Shown in pieces: positions 60,490 to 64,000 of a DNA stretch of 64,000 bases. The translations under genes were made by a program, and so were the position numbers. Below the pieces are notes generated by a model that saw only the letters and a program-made list of their open reading frames with translations, was not told where the DNA came from and searched no databases. Position 1 is the stretch's first letter. The number at the start of each line of letters is the position of its first letter. The DNA comes from Apodemus sylvaticus. Taxonomy: Eukaryota > Chordata > Mammalia > Rodentia > Muridae. The stretch spans positions 66,327,411 through 66,391,410 of the forward strand of contig NC_067495.1 in the NCBI RefSeq assembly GCF_947179515.1, given 5' to 3'.

Positions 60490-60955
60490 TTTTTTCTTAT
60501 TTATTTATTTTCCAAACTCTGCTCCCTCTCCCTTTCCTTCCCTCGCTGAGTCCCTTCTCCCACCCTCTCTCCCCTTTTCCTCTGAGAGGGTAGGACCCTC
60601 TACAGGTATCCCCTAATCCTGGCAAATTAAGTCTCCGCCAGATTAGGTGAATCCTCTCCCACTGAGGCCAGACAGGGCAGCCATGAAAATTGTGTTGCCT
60701 GTCTCTTACATATGTGTGTGGGTAAGGAGGAGTGGGGTGGAATGCTCACTTCAGCCCCTGTATGTTTACCGGTTGGTGGATCAGATTCTGAGAGCTCCCA
60801 TGGGTCCAGGTTTATTGACTCTGTTAGTATACCTGTGGAGCTTCCATCTATTTCTGGGTCTTTGATTCTCCTCCCAACTCTTCCATAGGTGTCCCTCCCT
60901 CCCTTCTAGTGTTTAGCTGTAGGTATTTGCTTCTGTTTTGGTCCTTAATGCTTAA
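60490..60955 (-). mobile_element. Lx-type L1 3' UTR fragment
   Basis: Antisense blocks: CTCCCACTGAGGCCAGACAGGGCAGCC, a GGTTGGTGGATCAGATTCTGAGAGCTCCCA block, and TTAATGCTTAATATCTTATC at the distal end. Confidence 0.7.
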
Positions 60956-61394
60956 TATCTTATCTCTCTGATGTTGCTTATTTAAATGTTCATTAATGTC
61001 TTTCCATAACTCAGCTGGTTGAGCACAGTATTGTAGAGATGTCTCTTTTAAAGTCCATTGAAGGTAATATTAAAAGAATTTATACTCATTCATTTATTTA
61101 AAATAGTCGTTTCTTTCATGTTAACTCTCATAGGAACATTGAAATGTTCAACAAGTTCACCTCCATAACTCCTCCAAGACTGATGGCCCAAGACTGACAC
61201 TTTTTCTGAGGCTAAGTCTGTATTATATAGTTATATTAGATTTTGTGTCATATTCATTAAGTTATAATTTGCAATACAATTTAATTTGTACCATTTAATA
61301 TTAAATATTGTTGATTGAAACATTGGTTAAACCAAGAAAAATAGTATAATGTATTTTTTAGAATTTAGTAGATTCTTTTATTTTCATTTTTAAA
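60956..61394. other. AT-rich DNA, no gene seen
   Basis: Nothing recognised. Confidence 0.5.
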
Positions 61395-61777
61395 ATTTTT
61401 TTTATATTTTTTTATTCGATATATTTTTTATTTAAATTTCAAATGATTTCCCCTTTTCTGGCCCCCCACTCCCCTAAGTCCTCTTCCTTCCCCATGTTCT
61501 CCAATCCACCCCTTCCCACTTCCCTGTTCTGGTTTTGCCTATACTGCTACACTGAGTCTTTCCAGAACCAGGCCACTCCTCCGTTCTTCTTGTACCTCAT
61601 TTGATGTGTGGATTATGTTTTGGGTATTCCAGTTTTCTAGGCTAATATCCACTTATTAGTGAGTGCATACCATGATTAATCTTTTGAGACTGGGTTACCT
61701 CACTTAGTATGATATTCTCCAACTCCATCCATTTGTCTAAGAATTTCATGAATTCATTGTTTCTAATGGCTGAATAG
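61395..61777 (-). mobile_element. 5'-truncated L1 3' end
   Basis: Antisense 3' terminus (TTTATTTAAATTTCAAATGATTTCC), 3' UTR and the last ORF2 codons to GGCTGAATAG at 61777, where homology stops abruptly at the GC-rich element. It is very similar to 1928-2340. Confidence 0.9.
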
Positions 61778-61778
61778 A

Positions 61779-62375
61779 TTCCCCCAACCGGGTTGGTGCA
61801 CACAAGGCTAGCCTAGCTGCTCAGGCCCTGAGTCCAGGCAAAAGCCTTACAGGCTTAGGCCCAAGCAATGTTCGCCTTGGGCTATGACTGCTAACTGGTT
61901 CTGTCAGGTAGCCAAGATGGCACTGTGCGTGCCCTCTGCAAGTCCTGGGACAGTCTGCTGGGCTGGCAACTTCCTGGCCGGGTTGGCACACAGATGGCCC
62001 ACCGAACAGCCCAGGGCCTGGGTGCAGTCCAATGCCTGTTGGGCTTAGACCCCCCCCCCAACATTGGCCTCAGGCTAAGTCGAGCTGTCGTTTCTCTCTG
62101 GTGTCTGAGAGCCAAGATGGTGGAGAGCCTCTCATAACTGACTGGAGGGCGGCAGAGTTCTGATGTGGCTTCAGTGCGGTGAAAAGCGCTGTAACTCTGC
62201 TGCTTACAGCCCTGCTGGCCAGCAATGGTCTGTGGAAGATTCAGACATGGATTCCGTGAGGGAACAACACCTAAACCCAAGAGGGCAACTGTTGCAGCAT
62301 CCAGTTCATCTTGAGCATTTCAGTCATGAGATAAATGTTCTGGTTTGAAATAAATAAATAAATAAATAAATAACC
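61779..62375 (+). mobile_element. GC-rich dimeric retroposon-like element with (AAAT)n tail
   Basis: Two diverged tandem units begin CCGGGTTGG at 61788 and 61978 (period 190) and each carries GCCAAGATGG (61911, 62111), a YY1-like motif found in L1 promoters. A unique part of about 190 bp follows, then ATAAATGTTC and an (AAAT)n tail at 62349-62375. The unit length equals that of L1 5' UTR monomers, but no ORF1 follows. The open frames in it resemble no known protein. Family unknown; it may be an L1 promoter-derived non-autonomous element or an LTR. Confidence 0.5.
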
Positions 62376-62389
62376 CCATAATTGTTTTT

Positions 62390-62560
62390 AAAAATCCCTG
62401 GAAGAGTCTACAATGTTTTCCAACATGCTATGGGCATCATTGTAAACAAGCAAATTAAGGACAAGTCAAGAGGATCAGTGTACATATTGAGCACATCCAG
62501 CACTTGAAGAGCAAAGACAGCTTCCTGAAGCAGGTGAAGGAGAATGATCAGAGGAAAATG
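62390..62560 (+). pseudogene. Rpl21-ps: RPL21 (eL21) processed pseudogene fragment
   Basis: The segment reads as ribosomal protein eL21, mid-protein to near the C-terminal third: GRVYNV, QHAMGIIVNKQIK, then after a small frame-changing deletion near 62465, KRISVHIEHIQ and KSKDSFLKQVKENDQ. No introns, substitutions at normally fixed positions, and no 5' or 3' ends: the left part is missing after the preceding (AAAT)n tail and the right part stops where L1 monomer sequence begins. eL21 is a large-subunit ribosomal protein with many processed copies in mammals. Not functional. Confidence 0.85.
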
Positions 62561-63110
62561 GAAGGAGCAGCTGGGATGGAAGTCTTCCCACCACCATTTG
62601 CACCAGGGAGCAGGGAGGCTCCACAGCCTTCTGTGCACAGCCCACCAGGAGAGAGTGATCTTCCAGCAGAGCTTTCACTTCTGAGCATGGAGGTGAGGGC
62701 TCCACCTTCTCTCTCGAGGGGAACAGCTAAGAGTGTATGGGACATACTATCACTGGAACAGCTGGGACAGAAGTCTTCCTGCTGCCTTTTGCACCAGGGA
62801 GCCAGGCAGCTCCACAGACTTCTGTGCACAGTCCCTGACAGGAGAGAGTGATCTCCCAGCACTGTTTTCACTTCTGAATGAGGAGGTGAGGTCTCCACCT
62901 TCTCTCTGGAGGGAACAGCTGGAGCACACAGGGCAGATCAGTGGAGCAGCTGGGACAGAGGACTTCAGGCTGCCATTTGCTCCAGAGAGCCAGGCGGCTC
63001 CACAGCCTTCTGTGCACAAACCCTGCCAGAAGAGAGTTGGTCTCCCAGGAGTACAGACAGAGGCTTACAGGCCCACAGGAGGGACAAGCTCCAGCCAGAG
63101 ACAGCAAGAC
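62561..63110 (+). repeat. L1 promoter monomer array (about 2.8 units)
   Basis: Three tandem units share ACAGCTGGGACAGAAGTCTTC, TTTGCACCAGGGAGC and CACCTTCTCTCTGGAGGGAAC blocks; the first is cut where it meets RPL21. F-type-like by resemblance. Murine monomers act as additive internal promoters. Confidence 0.9.
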
Positions 63111-63133
63111 CAACTAGTACCAGAGATAACCAG

Positions 63134-64000
63134 ATGGTTACAAGCACAAGAACCCTACCAACAGAAACCAGGCTACTTGGCAACATCAGAACCCAATTCT
63201 CCCACCACAGTAAGTCCCTGATACCCCAATACACAGGAAAAGCAAGAGTTGGATTTAAAATTTTATCTCATGATGCTGATAGAGGGCTTCAAAAAGGACT
63301 TAGATAACTCCCTAAAAGAAATACAGAAGAACATGGGTCAACAGGTAAAAGCCCTTGGGTCAACAGGTAGAATCCCTTAAAGGACATAAATAAAGCTCTG
63401 AAAGAAATACAGGGGAACATGAATAAGTTAGAAGCCCTTACAATGGAAACACAAAAATCACTTAAAGAAATTCAGGAAAATATGGGTCAACAGAGAGAAG
63501 CCAATAAAGAGGAAACGCAAAAATCACTTAAAGAAATGCAGGAGAAATTGAGTTAACAGGCAGAAGTCATTAAAGGGGAAACACAAAAATATATTAAAGA
63601 AATACAAGAAAATGCAAACAAACAAGTGAAGGAACTGAGCAAAACCATCCAGGATCTAAAAACAGAAGTAGAAACAGCTATGAAATCACAAAGGGAGACA
63701 ACTTTGGAGATAGAAAACCTTGGGAAGAAATCAGGAGCCATAGATGCAAATATCAACAACAGAATACAAGAGATGGAAGAAAGAATCTCAGATGCCGAAG
63801 ATACCATAGAAACCATGGACTCAACAGTCAAAGAAAATGCAAAAAGCAAAAACCTTGTAACCCAAAACATCCAGGTAATCCAGGACACAATTAGAACAAA
63901 CCTAAGGATTATAGGTAGAGATGAGAGTGAAGATTTACAATTAAAAGTGCCAGCAGATATCTTCAACAAAATTATGGAAGAAAACATCCCTAACCTAAAG
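63134..64000 (+). pseudogene. L1 ORF1, 5' part (broken, partial)
   Basis: The ATG at 63134 is in the expected place, but a short deletion after it puts the following codons out of frame relative to the copies at 8992 and 4114. An in-frame TGA lies near 63218 in the true ORF1 frame. The coiled coil contains 66-bp (22-residue) tandem units starting about 63396, 63459, 63525 and 63591 (LKEIQENMGQQ-like), plus a 22-bp duplication near 63335-63378. The RRM region begins before the window ends. Confidence 0.88.

Larger units (their letters stand above)
62561..64000 (+). mobile_element. L1 5' UTR monomers and ORF1, running off the window
   Basis: Equivalent GCAGCTGGGA positions at 62567, 62758 and 62946 give periods of 191 and 188 bp. 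A non-monomeric linker leads to ORF1 near 63134. The element is the same subfamily as the minus-strand copy at 2985-4690. ORF2 is not in the window. Confidence 0.92.

Noticed and set aside
61891..62280. 129-codon minus-strand frame in the GC-rich element
   Set aside because: GC-rich DNA has few stop codons. The frame crosses two diverged tandem units and resembles no protein I know.

Overview
This is a murine-rodent genomic window. It is dominated by LINE-1 copies of several ages and by B1, B2, B3/B4-like and ID SINEs, with rodent-style (TG)n, (GA)n and (GATA)n microsatellites. The only convincing host protein gene is a complete, intronless reading frame for the cysteinyl leukotriene receptor 1, on the minus strand at 26697-27716. 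Compared from memory, the receptor looks nearer to mouse than to rat, while the L1 ORF2 C-termini and 3' UTRs do not match the standard Mus musculus A/Tf/Gf type. A non-Mus murine such as Apodemus, Mastomys or Arvicanthis is a guess, not a determination. Cysltr1 is X-linked in mammals, which fits the heavy L1 load.

Layout. 1-8640: stacked L1 fragments in both orientations, a B1, a long old Lx-type L1 3' UTR split by an inserted repeat, and an LTR-like segment. 8650-11745: an L1 with 5' UTR, ORF1 and the start of ORF2, joined by an internal deletion to its 3' end. 11750-15010: an old L1/HAL1-like piece, microsatellites and L1 3' ends. 15010-19370: an old minus-strand L1 5' half carrying three later insertions (B2, a 5'-truncated L1, a B3). 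19370-25155: decayed repeats and Lx 3' ends. 25156-27742: terminal exon of Cysltr1. 27743-38880: mostly unique intronic or upstream DNA with scattered repeats. 38885-42400: Lx 3' ends flanking an L1 with a clear 5' inversion and 17-bp target-site duplication. 42400-57760: largely unique DNA with SINEs, microsatellites, a 151-bp L1 insertion with a 16-bp duplication, and a CpG-bearing unique block at 51.5-52.4 kb. 57762-58541: a second inverted L1. 60490-64000: Lx and L1 3' ends, a GC-rich dimeric retroposon-like element, a fragment of an RPL21 (eL21) processed pseudogene, and an L1 5' UTR monomer array running into ORF1 at the window edge.

There is no operon-like or multi-gene system here. 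Cysltr1 is the only functional unit I can support, and its upstream 5' UTR exons and promoter could not be placed with certainty. The most unusual structures are the GC-rich element at 61779-62375, the RPL21/L1 junction near 62560, and the two twin-priming inversions whose breakpoints can be read directly.
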